From Leucogyrophana mollusca (taxonomy: Eukaryota; Basidiomycota; Agaricomycetes; Boletales), in the NCBI GenBank assembly GCA_021014945.1, contig MU266338.1, forward strand, positions 182,382-246,381: a stretch of DNA of 64,000 nucleotides, given 5' to 3'. The stretch's first letter is position 1, and each line of letters begins with the position of its first letter. Made by a program: the position numbers and the translations under genes. The notes beneath the pieces are model-generated. The model saw nothing but the letters and a program-made list of their open reading frames with translations, made no database searches and had not been told where the DNA came from. Positions 48,801 to 60,636 of the stretch are shown here, in pieces.

Positions 48801-51800
48801 CCATCTTCGTGGCCTCCTGGACTTCCGGTATGAAAACGCCACTGCAATCCCGATCGAACAAGTGGAGCCTTGGAACGAGATTGTGAGGAGATTCGTAACA
48901 GGGGCTATGTCGTATGGATCTATTTCGATGGAGGCACACTCAACGCTTGCCGTCGCCATGAACCGTCTGGGTGGCAAGTCTAACACGGGAGAGGGAGGCG
49001 AAGACGCCGAGCGTTCTGCTTTGATGGCTAACGGAGATACCATGAGGTCTGCCATCAAGCAGGTTGCTTCGGGACGTTTCGGAGTCACTTCCAACTATCT
49101 CGCCGATGCCGACGAGTTACAGATCAAGATGGCCCAGGGAGCCAAACCAGGCGAGGGTGGCGAGCTCCCCGGTCACAAAGTCTCTGGCTCAATTGCACGT
49201 ACTCGTCACTCCACTGCTGGAGTCGGCTTAATCTCCCCTCCTCCTCACCACGACATCTACTCCATCGAAGACCTCAAACAGCTTATTTATGACTTGAAGT
49301 GTTCCAACCCGCGTGCTCGTGTTTCAGTCAAGCTAGTGTCTGAAGTTGGAGTTGGGATCGTTGCAAGTGGTGTGGCCAAAGCGAAGGCTGACCACATTCT
49401 CATCTCGGGTCACGATGGAGGAACTGGTGCTTCCCGCTGGACTGGTATCAAGTACGCCGGTCTACCTTGGGAATTGGGTCTTGCAGAAACCCATCAGACT
49501 CTTGTCTTGAATGACCTTCGTGGCCGTGTCACCGTTCAGACCGACGGACAAATTCGTACAGGTCGCGATATCGCGATTGCTTGTCTACTTGGTGCGGAAG
49601 AGTGGGGTTTCGCGACTACGCCCTTGATCGCAATGGGATGTATCATGATGCGCAAGTGTCACTGTGAGTGCTGATCGTGCAGAGTTTCGCATTTTAATGA
49701 CACCCACCCGCCTTTAGTGAACACGTGCCCAGTAGGCATCGCTACTCAGGACCCTCAGCTCCGTGCCAAATTTGCTGGTCAGCCAGAGCAAGTGATCAAC
49801 TTTTTTTACTATCTCGCGGAAGAGCTTCGCGGTTACATGGCGAAACTCGGCTTCCGTACGATTAATGAAATGGTGGGACGATCTGAGATGCTGAAAGTTG
49901 ACGATAAGCTTCGAACCATCAAAACTGCTCATCTGGATTTATCTGCTGTCCTCAAGCCTGCTTGGCAGATGCGCCCAGGCGCTCCAACCTACCGAGTTCG
50001 TCAACAAGATCACAAGCTCTACATTCGCCTCGATAACAAATTCATCGACGAGTCGGAGCCGGCTCTTACGAAGGGTCTTCCTGTTCACATCGAGTGCGAA
50101 GTCACCAATACTGACCGTGCGCTGGGGACATCGCTATCTCATCGCGTTTCCAAGCTCTACGGTGAAGAAGGTTTACCAAAAGACACCATCCATATCCGCA
50201 TGCGGGGATCGGCTGGACAGTCATGTGGCGCATTCCTTGCCCCTGGCATTACAATCGAGCTCGAAGGTGATGCGAACGATTACGTCGGGAAGGGGTTATC
50301 TGGCGGCCGCCTCGTAGTATATCCGCCGAAGCAGTCGACATTCAAGGCCGAGGAAAACATCATCATCGGAAATGTTTGCCTGTACGGTGCGACGTCCGGT
50401 GAAGCCTTTATACGCGGCGTGGCCGCCGAGCGTTTCGCGGTCCGTAATTCTGGCGCGAATGCCGTCGTTGAAGGCACCGGTGATCACGGGTGCGAGTATA
50501 TGACAGGCGGTCGGGTCGTCGTCCTAGGAACTACTGGGCGTAATTTTGCTGCTGGTATGAGCGGTGGAATCGCGTACGTTCTGGATACTGCACATACGTT
50601 CTCCTCCAAAGTGAACATGGAGATGGTAGAACTCGGGAAGGTCATCGATCCTCGCGAGATCGCCGCATTGCGCGGCCTCATCGAGGATCATCGGCACTAT
50701 ACTGGGTCGGAAGTTGCAGATCGTGTTCTTCACGACTTCCACCATCTACTCCCGCTTTTTGTCCGCGTCATGCCTTTGGACTACAAACGTGTCCTGGAGG
50801 AGCAGGCTGCGAGAGAGAAAGAAGAGAAGCTGCGGTTGAATGTCATAGATTTGGTTCCATCGCGAACGGCCAGCCAAGTCGACCTCGCCTACTCAGGACT
50901 GGAAGACATCCTGTTACCGAAAGAGCCTATTCATGCACCCCCAAAGCGCCACGAACCCGCGGTTGTTGATCTGGAGGATTCCATGGTGGACGATTCAACA
51001 ACAAAACAACGCCTTCACAAGCTAGATAAAGCTCGTGGGTTCATGAAGTATCAGCGCCTTAACGAGGCTTATCGACCCCCTCGCAAGCGTGTCAAGGACT
51101 GGAAAGAAATTTCCAATCGCTTGACTGAGAGCGAGCTCAAGTATCAATCCGCGCGGTGCATGGATTGCGGTGTCCCCTTTTGTCAGTCAGACACAGGATG
51201 TCCTATTTCTAACATCATCCCCAAGTGGAACGATCTTGTATTCAAAGGGCAGTGGAGGGATGCTCTGAACCGGCTACTGATGACGAATAACTTCCCCGAA
51301 TTCACTGGCCGAGTCTGTCCAGCGCCTTGTGAGGGCGCTTGTGTCCTTGGCATCAACGAGCAGCCGGTGGGCATCAAGAGCATTGAATGTGCTATCATTG
51401 ACAAGGTTGGGACGCATTTCGGCCAACATGTGACACGTATTCATATTCAATCACAGGGTTTCGAAATGGGATGGATGGCACCCGACCCTCCTTCCTTCCG
51501 CACTGGCAAGAAAATCGCAGTCATCGGTTCTGGACCTGCGGGACTTGCCTGCGCTGACCAGCTGAACAAGGCTGGGCACTTTGTCACAGTTTACGACCGG
51601 AACGATCGCATGGGTGGACTCCTTATGTACGGTATTCCAAAGTAAGGTGGTTTGCTTGAGCGACCACTGTTCGACACCTAACGCCATATATTGACAGCAT
51701 GAAGCTAGACAAGGCCATAGTTCAGCGCCGCTTGGACTTGATGGAAGCGGAGGGCGTGGTACGTATCAGTCGTGACCGCATTGCTTTGTGCGTCTTATCT

Positions 51801-53091
51801 CATCGTCATCTCCAGACGTTTGTGCCCAACGCGCATGTTGGTGTCAACGTTGACGCTGCCGCACTCCGCGCAGAGAACGATGCGGTGGTGATTTGTACCG
51901 GCGCGACTTGGCCTCGTGACCTAAAGATTCCCAATCGGCAAGTTGATGGCATCCACTTTGCCATGGAATTCCTGCAGGTTCGTGTTTGCCTGCAGTTCCT
52001 GCCATGATTTTCTAATCAAGGAATCAGCTGAACACAAAATCCCTTCTCGACTCTGAGCTTCAAGACGGAGGATATATCAGTGCACACGGGAAGGACGTCA
52101 TCGTCATCGGAGGAGGAGATACTGGGAATGATTGCATCGGGACGTCCATGCGTCACGGTGCTAAATCTGTCACCAACTTCGAACTATTGCCGAAGCCACC
52201 TGGCTCTCGCGGTCGAGATAACCCATGGCCTCAATGGCCCAGGTAAGCATTTTTACATAAAATACGTGATTCGCCACCCAACCCAATCGAACAGGATCTT
52301 CCGAACAGACTACGGTCATACCGAAGTTGCTGCTCACTTCGGCAACGGTAAGACAGGTGGTGCATTCCTTGTGAGCTCCTGTTAACCCAGCCGCCTCCAG
52401 ATCCAAGAGAGTATTCTATTTCGACTAAGGAGTTCGTTGTTGACGAGGATGGAAAGCTCAAGGGTCTTAACACTAGTACGTCTCCGATCAGCTGGTTGCG
52501 ACTTCAAATTCATGTTTCTCATCGGAACAGTTCGGGTGGAATGGACGAAAGACAGCGGTGGACGGTGGAAGATGGAAGAAGTACCTGGTTCCCAAAAGTT
52601 TTTCCCCGCGCAACTCGTCTTCCTTGCTCTCGGTTTCCTCGGCCCTCAAGCAGAGGTCATCAACGCTCTTGGAGTTAAACAGGATGGGAGATCAAATGTA
52701 CAGACTCCATTCAAGGTTAGCCCATTGACCTTCTTCGCGACCAAATCTCAGTCTTCCGTGCAGAAATACTCTACGAACGTCGAGGGAGTTTTCGCAGCCG
52801 GCGATTGTCGCCGTGGCCAATCACTCATCGTCTGGGGTATCAAGTGAGCCCTGTTTACTTATCTCTACTCGATCGGTAACTGACAACATGCATCAGCGAG
52901 GGTCGCGGTGCCGCGGCAGAGGTTGATGCTTGGCTGAGTGCAGGCTCCACCAGGCTGCCCAACGCAGGAGGAATCAAGACGAGGGTACGTAGGAATCACA
53001 TTGTCTCAGCTGGGCACTCGAACTGACGTGTCCGCAGACGTTCGTACCACCTCCTAGCAAGGTTCCCCAGTCCGTCAAAGTCGAGGCGTAA
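45887..53091 (+). CDS. GLT1: Glutamate synthase (NADH-type, fused large and small subunits)
   Basis: This enzyme makes two glutamates from glutamine and 2-oxoglutarate and is central to ammonium assimilation. Fourteen exons (45887-46584, 46662-46873, 46928-48311, 48363-49663, 49718-51641, 51698-51758, 51816-51977, 52028-52242, 52295-52347, 52401-52475, 52531-52715, 52764-52843, 52897-52984, 53038-53091) give 2163 aa, close to yeast Glt1. A 61-residue propeptide precedes the amidotransferase nucleophile Cys62 ([13 protein letters not shown]). Then come the FMN/2-oxoglutarate domain, the 3Fe-4S motif ([12 protein letters not shown], split by an intron), and the GXGXG beta-helix domain ([11 protein letters not shown]). 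The small-subunit part has Fe-S cysteines ([20 protein letters not shown]), FAD ([10 protein letters not shown]) and NAD(P) (GGGDTGND) sites, and ends [18 protein letters not shown]. It is intact. Confidence 0.97.
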
Positions 53092-53474
53092 GCAGGGTAT
53101 CGACACGAGATCGATAAAGGAATCTCAACAAATGTAGCAACATATGTGCAACGATCTTTCTTGGTTATCTTCGTTCTGTATTGTATTCACCGTGTTCTAT
53201 TTACGACATGAGATGATCCATTCTGTTATTGTGTTATATTGTCGGTTTGCCCGGATGAGTTCGCGACAAGCAAGAGTTCAAGGTAACTTGGACCCTCATG
53301 TTTGAAAGCAGTGGAAGCCCTTTAAATAAGACTGGGCCCCTGAAGTCTGAGGAACCAAATTTACGAAAAGACCAGAGATTTCGGTCGATAAAGCGCCTCG
53401 AGGCAATTCGAGGCCTTATCGATTATATTGTATCTGCAACGACATTTCAACCACATACCAGCGAGTCCGTCGCT

Positions 53475-54692
53475 ATGGACGCCTCAGCGACCTGGAATCA
53501 TCGTATCAACATCCCATCTGGGACCCTTTCTCGAGAATTCCGTGCCGCACTCAACTTGCAAGCCGCCGATGAGCAACAATTTACACGTATAAAAGTAAGT
53601 CGATCGGTACCAAGCAGCCTCTTCGCGATTTGTACCTTGTACGATGCTACATCACAGGCGACGTTGCGCAAATTGTCCGGAACCTACTTCAAGGAAGGTA
53701 AACTAAGCGCCCTTGAACAAGGTCAGTTAAGATGGGACAGGTTCATCAAGGCGGTAGATAGCCAATTTCATAAGATCCCTGTACTTCATTGATCTAATCT
53801 TCGTCAGGTCCTTGAAGTGCTTCCAATATTTCGAGACAACGAAGATGCCTACCGTCATATGATCTCCTACACCAAGGGGCATTTAGCATCGAGGGCATGG
53901 CGATACAAAAGACTCCTCAATTCTACTGTCAGCGGCAGCAAAGCCCAGTCCACATTGCCTGACGATGGGTCTGAATCGGATGAAGCTAAGACGACAGTGG
54001 AACTCGAAGAACCCAACCAGGTGAGTTCTGGGCCCAGGCACATATAAAATACAATCTTGTTTATATGTTTTGGCCTTGTGGGAGGCCAATCGCCGCGACT
54101 CAAGGTTACCGTCCACGCGACAAACCTCAGTGACAGTCCGCAACAGCGTAGGTAACCAGCCCCTATCTGGCGTCTTACAACTTATTTTGCCAAACCTAGG
54201 TGACCAATCGACAAAGAGAGAGGGCACGAAGTATGACTGCCCCCGCAAAACCATTGGAGGCGGTAAGTAACCGACGTATCGAATACACGACTTGAACTCA
54301 TAAGTCCAAACTCATCCCGCTAGCCTGAAGCCCCCCAAGTCTCTCGCCCTCTTCCAAGCACTTCCTCCCGGCCGCGGGCCGTCCCCGATCCCGCCCCTGG
54401 TCCCTCTGCAAAACCAGCCCCCCCTGCTCCACAGGAGGCTGTTGCTTCTGCTGCACCGGATGTCCATGCGGTCGCCCGTTTTCTCGAAAGGGCCGGGGTC
54501 GAGTACTTATTTGAGGATTTTATATCACTCGGAATCGACAGCCAATTCAAACTCGACGTTATCTCGTCTTGGCCGAGGATTGAGCAAATCGACTTTCTTC
54601 GTGGTGTCCAACAGATGCGGATCATCACAGTTTTCGAAGGGAAAGTCCTCGACATCGCCTTTCGCAGTTTGAGGGCTGGCACCCAGACTTAG
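53475..54692 (+). CDS. Hypothetical protein with Pro/Ala-rich linker
   Basis: Five exons, 53475-53594, 53658-53753, 53808-54020, 54200-54262 and 54324-54692, give 286 aa with all joins in phase. The 179-nt intron 54021-54199 is long for this genome, but an inner exon (54085-54151) would break the frame. The N-terminal ~70 residues look helical (EFRAALNLQAADEQQFTRIK, LEQGQLRWDRFIKAVLEVLP). A disordered Pro/Ala-rich linker covers about residues 155-200, and a C-terminal ~85 residues fold-like segment reads VARFLERAGVEYLFEDFISLGI. The same frame is open upstream to 53298, so an earlier start cannot be excluded. The family is not recognised. It is convergent with ECO1. Confidence 0.6.
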
Positions 54693-54884
54693 GAGAATGG
54701 GAATGCCTGTTGCTGCGTAACGCACTCGAATCCCAAGAGTTGCTTCTCTACGTCGTCCTTCGTCGTTATTTCGCTGTTTTGCTCCTTATACACATCTGTC
54801 CAATTGTTACGGTTCTCACATCTTGACGTGTACTGATACAGGCCTGTACAAGTCCGAAATGCTCAATATCAGTTGTAACAGTGT

Positions 54885-55942
54885 TTATTCTTCGTATATT
54901 CGCACTCGACCCTTCCCCCAAGAGTGCATGACAGCACTACCAGCCCCGGTAGGTTGTGTGAAAGCAATCTCACCCTTGAGAGGGTCAAGGGGACAGCCGT
55001 GAACAAAGGTTGCAGCCGCGGCTGTCAGCAGGTAGGTTGCGATCCCTTGCCGTCGGTGTGCTGATGAAACAAAGAGGCGTGGTATGCCGAGAGGTGTCGG
55101 AAGAGGGCTCGGATGACAGAACAAGCCCGTGCTCGCGTCCACGGCCACAAGCCTGGTCGTCGGAGAGGATGTTGGTGTCATCGAGCTACGGTCATCAGCG
55201 TATAGCTGGCCAGGAGTTGTGACGACCGCTTCAGGAGTAGCGATGGTCATTGCAGTAGATATACGTTGAGCGATAACGCAGCCGACGATCTTCTCTCGCC
55301 GAGAGCTCGTTAGTGATGGTATTAGGAAAAGGTACGCTTTCGACATTTTCAGTATTGCGGGAGTTAGCGGTGGGGAGGCCAGGTTGAGATTAATAGTTTC
55401 AAGTAAGATTGAGAGCTGTTCAGTGGTCAGCATAAATCCGCGTTGGGTGTCTGAGAATTAACCTTCGATCCAATTCTGCCGCCAACGTCTGCTCTAAAGC
55501 ATATTATGCGACCTTTCTTGCCGTCCTTCATTTTCACGGAGCACTCGACTTCATCGACACCGGCTTTCTCGACTTCACGCTCTTCCTCTCTTCCCCACTC
55601 CATTCCTCTCTGCACTCGAATGCAATGCGCTCGATGCAAGGTCTCGTCGTCTGGTGCGCCTTTCGTATAGGAAAGATCGCATAAAGGACATGTCCTCAAC
55701 ACTGACGTATCAAGAGAGAAATGCAGTTGTGTTAGAGACTTTTGCTTGGGTTTCGCGATTGCTTTAGTTGATGGCTTGAGTTTTCCGGCGAAAAGTTTCT
55801 TGCGGGGAGGGGCATTTTCGTCGGTCTCGTCCCCAGGGATAGACAGTTTTCGCTTGGTTGGCAAAGGTGAAGAAGATGGTGAAGACGATGGAAGAGATAG
55901 TTTCGAGCGAGAGCTATAAGTTCGCTTGATTTTACTAGCCAT
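54885..55942 (-). CDS. ECO1: Cohesin acetyltransferase Eco1/Ctf7
   Basis: Eco1 acetylates the Smc3 subunit of cohesin during S phase to lock sister chromatids together. Two exons on the minus strand, 55942-55463 and 55415-54885, with a 47-nt intron give 336 aa. The basic Ser-rich N-terminus contains a PCNA-interaction-like box (QKSLTQLHFSL, i.e. QxxLxxxF-like) at about residue 69. The C2H2 zinc finger CPLCDLSY ... HRAHC follows at about 86-106. The acetyltransferase domain shows VGCVIAQ, RLFVSSAHRRQGIATYLLTAA (acetyl-CoA loop RRQGIA) and IAFTQPTGAGSAVMHSWG. Length is normal. An MCB-like element identical to that of CDC45 lies upstream. Confidence 0.93.
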
Positions 55943-56015
55943 GATGGGAGGATGTAACCAAGTGACTTGCTGTGGCTTGCCCTTGACTCATATATGGTAT
56001 TCAATAAACAGAATC

Positions 56016-56031
56016 CACGCGACGCGACGCG
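56016..56031 (-). promoter_or_regulatory. Tandem MCB-like element upstream of ECO1
   Basis: On the minus strand, CGCGTCGCGTCGCGTG lies 73 bases before the ECO1 ATG. It equals the 16-base element upstream of CDC45 in sequence, orientation and approximate distance. The flanks differ, so it is not part of a longer duplication. Confidence 0.65.
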
Positions 56032-56144
56032 CCGTAATATACACGCACGTGACCAGAGTCATTCCCTTCAAGGCTCCTTTCCAATAGATAAAAAATAAAA
56101 TCACCAGCGTACACAGTTTACACAGTTTCTACTCCTTGTTTATT

Positions 56145-59100
56145 CTAAGAAGATGGACTCCAAACGGTGACAGTGGAAGCAAATCCGTCGATATTGTCGG
56201 CCCAGTTGATGATCCCATTCTGCTCAACGCTCAGCTGGTATGTCGTCCCAACAGTGGACAGACTGTATATGGTGACCGAAGAGCTGGAGTCGGTGTTGAC
56301 GATTTGTGTTTGACAGGTGTTGTTGGCCAAGCAATCCTGGCCGTAGTTCTGGGCGCGTAAAGTCGCATTAGCTCAATGAAAGATAACAGCAAACTAGTAT
56401 GCATCATTACCTGGAAGAAGCTGTAGTGCCCCGCTCCTAAAGAAATGTCAAACACGATTCAGCCTTGAAGACCAGTCAACCCACCGAAAATGATGACGTC
56501 AGTAGATGATTCCACCCAAAGAGCCCATGCCATGTTCATGCCATTCTCGTAAGTCGGGTCACTGTAGGTCGACGTGATGTTGAAAGGTGCAGGTGGCGCA
56601 GGATCCGGTTGGAAGTAAGGCTGACGGTTATTTTAGACTATATTCTATCAAGTAAGTCATGTTCTTCACGCACTGTTTCAGTCTGTATCAGGCCCATGTA
56701 ATGGTCGCTCGCGCCCACCAAACTGTATTGGTACAAGACGTGGTGCTCAGCTGCAAAAAGGTTAGCGCTGCAAGAAGTTCTCCAGCAAGCTGTACTGACA
56801 AGCTGCAGGGAGTGTATTAGAATCATGTTATGTACCATTTAGATAAAACGACTTACATGTCCCCATCATCCAGACAGGCCCGGCAGATTGAGACAAAATA
56901 CCCCTCCCGCTGAATAGAGTAAGCTGGTCGGTGCCATCCATGTCGTGGTCGGCCAACCAGACCCATGTGCCCTGTCATTACGACCGTCAAATTCAGTTCT
57001 CCACTTGCGATTCAGCATAGCCAAGAGTAGCGAACCTCGAGATAAGCTGTAGACCCAGACGTGAGATGAATGCCTAAGAAGGAAGCAGCACAGGCAGTTG
57101 TGTTGACACTCCCGGCAGGGCACTCCGCGGTCTGCAGGTTGGTGCCCATTGCTGGAGAATTCACAGAACCAGTAAGAACATGTAAGATGAATCAGGTCGC
57201 TACAAGCGGGCCGTACCTCCACCAAGTCTATGAACAAGGCGTTAGATGCATTTACAAAACCCAACGCAAAGTGACATACCTGATGTGACTGTCCCACATA
57301 CCGCAAGCACCTTGTTGGCCGGCAGGCTCGTGGACGTTCCACTCAAGAACGATCGCGCCAGCTGTGGGACCTTGGGTGGTGAACACGATGTCCGAGATCT
57401 CTGCTACTCCCACGGACCCTACGGCTCCGACTTGTACAACGGGTTGGGGGTTAGCCATGTCGTTAAAGTACGATCCACCGCCCATGATAACGGACCAAGC
57501 CTCTCCGACAATCTGGCTGCCAGCTGGGACATTGATGGTCCCAGTCACCTTGTACACGCCAGCATCGAAGAAAATGATATAGCACCCAGCGTACTGTTTA
57601 TCGAAGACGTCAGGTGTTATCTCCGCTGCAAAAGATCAGCGCGCTGACCTTGCTGAATACGGCATTGATAGCATCGGTGTCGTCTGTCACACCGTCTCCG
57701 ACAGCTCCCTGGGATTTGACACTCATTATCTGGTCGACAGCGTAGTTGATGTATTGAGGGTGTCCCTTCCCAAAGATCATGCCGCTGCTGTCGAGCAGAC
57801 TCGGGGCCTTGTATGCCGAGTAGATATCGCCTTGTGTGAAGGTCCCATTGCCATCTGTGCCGGCGTAAACGTTGCCTTGGCCCCATGAATCGATTGTCAT
57901 GGTGCCTCCCTCGAGGATGGTGGTACCGTTCTCGCTAACAGCGGTCGGAACATTGTTGAGTTGAATGTTGTTCAATACAAGCGAGCCAGCGAGGGTGCCG
58001 TTACTCGCGCTCGAGGTTTGGATGAATATCGGAGTGTTCGTGACCACAGCATCGATGATAGCTTCCGCACCAACAGTCTGTACGAGTGATGTTCAGGACT
58101 GCATAGGAGGGGCGCATAATGTAGACTTACCTGGTCGGCGTTTGAGAGCCCGCCAGTCAACAAGTCGAAGCCGATCTGACAGTTGTTGATGGTAACACGC
58201 TGATAGGTCCATCCTTTATCATCACTGAGTCAGACACGCTATCATCGTGGAAAGAATGGCGCACACTTACCCCAGGACCATAGCCCGTAGATGGCTTTAG
58301 TTGAGGAGGATGTTAGATATGGTCAATACTGGCGTATTTCGGCTTACCGGTGTTTGCATTGTTGACAGTGATGTTACGAACTGTGAACCTGTGAGTCGTG
58401 AGCAACGCGTGGTTAGTCCATTCAGTAAGAAAACACCTACTGTTGGTTGCCAACCCAGATACCGTACTTTCCACCATTGAAGACAATGTCTAATAAACTG
58501 GTTAGTCATGGCCCACCTTGAAGCAAGAGACTTATGCACCTCCCATGAAACCACCACTTCAAGCGGAACTTCAGCACTAGCATCGATTATAAGAAGACAC
58601 CGACGAACCTTCCGTCCTCCATGAAAAGACCTGATGACATTATTCAAAACCGCTTGCAATCATTTTCGACGAAATATGTACCTTGGTGGTTATTTCCTTC
58701 CTCAGTCGACATGTTGACCACAACGTTGACCAAGGACGTCGATTGGGAGACTTGCCAGTGGATACCAGTCGCGGTGGCGGATGCAGGCATTTGCGTGAGG
58801 TCGATGACAAGATTGCGGACGGAGCGGTAGCTGGTTGCGCAAAGTCAATTCCCACTCATGGTGCTAACAAAAAGCGAGATACTGACAAATTGTCCTGGTT
58901 AACATACCAGTTGGCTCCATTGGCACCGTACGGGTCTGCGTCTGATAATGGCTTGAATGAGAGAAGATGGTTTTGTTTGAAGCACCTGACTTACCAATGA
59001 CAGCCATCCCAGTGAAGTTCGCGGCAGCGAGAAGAGTTGGTGGCGTCCTTGCATCTCCGATGAGAGCCGTGTAGTAGTAAGCCTGGATCGCTGATGAAAC

Positions 59101-59617
59101 GAGGTAGGTGCTGTATGACACAAGCAATATCAGGCGGGTCGGATTGACATATCAGGGAATCAACCTACCCAGCTGGGAAGTAAACTAGAGCAGGGGTTGT
59201 ACTGTGACTTCATTAACATCAGCTTGTGGTAATGATGCCCATGCACTCACGTCGACGACGAGCAGTTCCCTCCACCACATCGGTCACCAGTGTATATCGC
59301 AGCGCTTCAAAGAAGGTCAGCAAAACTGAGACCAGGGGCGAAAAATGGATTACATACTTGATCGCAGCAGTGTCATCGGTAGTACCATCTCCAGTAGCGC
59401 CGTAATCCTTGACGTTCCGGAAGACCTGATACGTGCTAGGATCGGGAGCGTATGGTGCCATTCCTTGGTGCGTGATGTTCTCGAGCCAGTACGGTGCTCC
59501 CGCTGCAGCAGTGCCAGTTGTCACCTCTGCAGAGCACTCCGAGCCTAGCGCTGACACCATAGTGGACGAGCCAGCTATCGCGCCGATAGCGGCTAAGATA
59601 AAGTTAGTGAGCACCAT
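56145..59617 (-). CDS. Secreted glycoside hydrolase family 55 (exo-beta-1,3-glucanase-like)
   Basis: GH55 enzymes release glucose or oligosaccharides from beta-1,3-glucan ends and have two right-handed beta-helix domains. The gene reads from the ATG at 59617 to a stop at 56145 through many short exons. The signal peptide MVLTNFILAAIGAIAGSSTM precedes APYWLENITHQG, a GH55 start, then NVKDYGATGDGTTDDTAAI. Splicing restores YTGDRCGGGNC, TPALVYFPAGTYLVSSAIQ, YYTALIGDARTPPTLLAA, NWYVNQDNFYRSVRNLVIDL and IHWQVSQSTSLVNVVVNM. The second helix repeats the motif DVKSQGAVGDGVTDDTDAI (near 57700). The C-terminus reads YQLSVEQNGIINWADNIDGF. Later exons were checked by motif, not joined base by base. Confidence 0.88.
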
Positions 59618-60320
59618 GCTTTCTCGTCAGACCGCCGTGTGCGCAACGAAGAGCAGTTGGCTGCAGCTGAAACATCGGGGGAAAGGCCAAGGCAGATTTT
59701 ATACTCGCCTGAAAGCTGTTTCGAAGCCTACCGTGCACTCTGGCAGGGGGCGGCACAGAAAATACACACGAAACCTATCGCCGCGTGCTTTGGAGAACAG
59801 GTGCCCCACGTCGTGTGATGCCAGGACAGCGAAAACCAATTGCAACCTGAGAACGGAAAGCGTTCAGGTCTGTGAGGTAGCCCAAAGTGGCATCCGAAGG
59901 CTTTCATCCGAGCCGCACGTCCCAGGCTGGCCGTATTAGAACAGTTGTGAATAGCACAAAGAGAAGCGTGGAAGTTAAAACGGTCCAGGGCACTCCAAGG
60001 TAGCCTTCTCGAACTGCGCATCTGAAATCACGGGTGGCGATCCTAGTTCCCTTAAAGTCCTCGGCCAGTCGTCGTGGTGCATAAAGCTTCCAAGCACAAG
60101 CCAATGCACGACAGAACATAGTTACTTTGGGTCTTATGTTTTCCTGGACACGAAGTGCCAGGTCTCTCTGCTGCAGTAAATCTGCAAAAGGATACATTCC
60201 TCTAGAACGTTCCGTTTTGTTCCTTTTCCGGTATTCTTTTCGCGCATGTGACCTTGTTTGCGAAGCTTCCGGTTCGAACCCCAGCTAGGCCGTAACCCTT
60301 TTTCCTGTTCACAGGAATAA
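59618..60320. promoter_or_regulatory. Upstream region of the GH55 gene
   Basis: No ORF here has a motif. The palindrome GGTTCGAACC at 60271-60280 resembles a tRNA B box but has no tRNA around it. The GH55 promoter must lie in the left part. Confidence 0.4.
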
Positions 60321-60475
60321 TCTGCTTTTCATTGTTTGGTGCACTTCGCTTTGTCCCCTGGTCGTCGCACCTTCATCTTGATGAGAGATCATCCAATAGA
60401 TCATTCATCCTCTGTTTTTCATTTTGTGCAGTTCGCTTCGTCTCCTGGTTGTACGTTCTTGATCAAAGATCAGTG
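60321..60475 (+). repeat. Diverged direct duplication, two units about 90 bases apart
   Basis: Unit 1 (about 60321-60393) and unit 2 (about 60411-60475) align as TCTG-TTTTCATT, then TGCACTTCGCTTTGTCCCCTGGT against TGCAGTTCGCTTCGTCTCCTGG, then GTTCTTGAT and an AGATCA end. They differ by several substitutions and small gaps, so the duplication is not recent. It lies upstream of the lysophospholipase relic. Confidence 0.6.
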
Positions 60476-60636
60476 TTCAGTAAGCCTTCGATCAGCTCCC
60501 AACCGAGTTTTGTGAGTGACTGGCTCGGCCCATTTCCAGGCAACGACTCGGATAACTGGGGTTGCGGAGGTTTCTACTAATACTAATGAGTATGACATCA
60601 GTTATTCATAACACTCGAGTGAGCTGTACCCAGTGA

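Noticed and set aside
54085..54151. Extra exon in the hypothetical gene 53475-54692
   Set aside because: It has plausible splice sites, but including it leaves the next exons out of phase, whereas a single 179-nt intron keeps frame.
60255..60300. tRNA gene suggested by the B-box-like GGTTCGAACC
   Set aside because: The palindrome has no complementary T-stem, no A box and no acceptor or anticodon stem on either strand.
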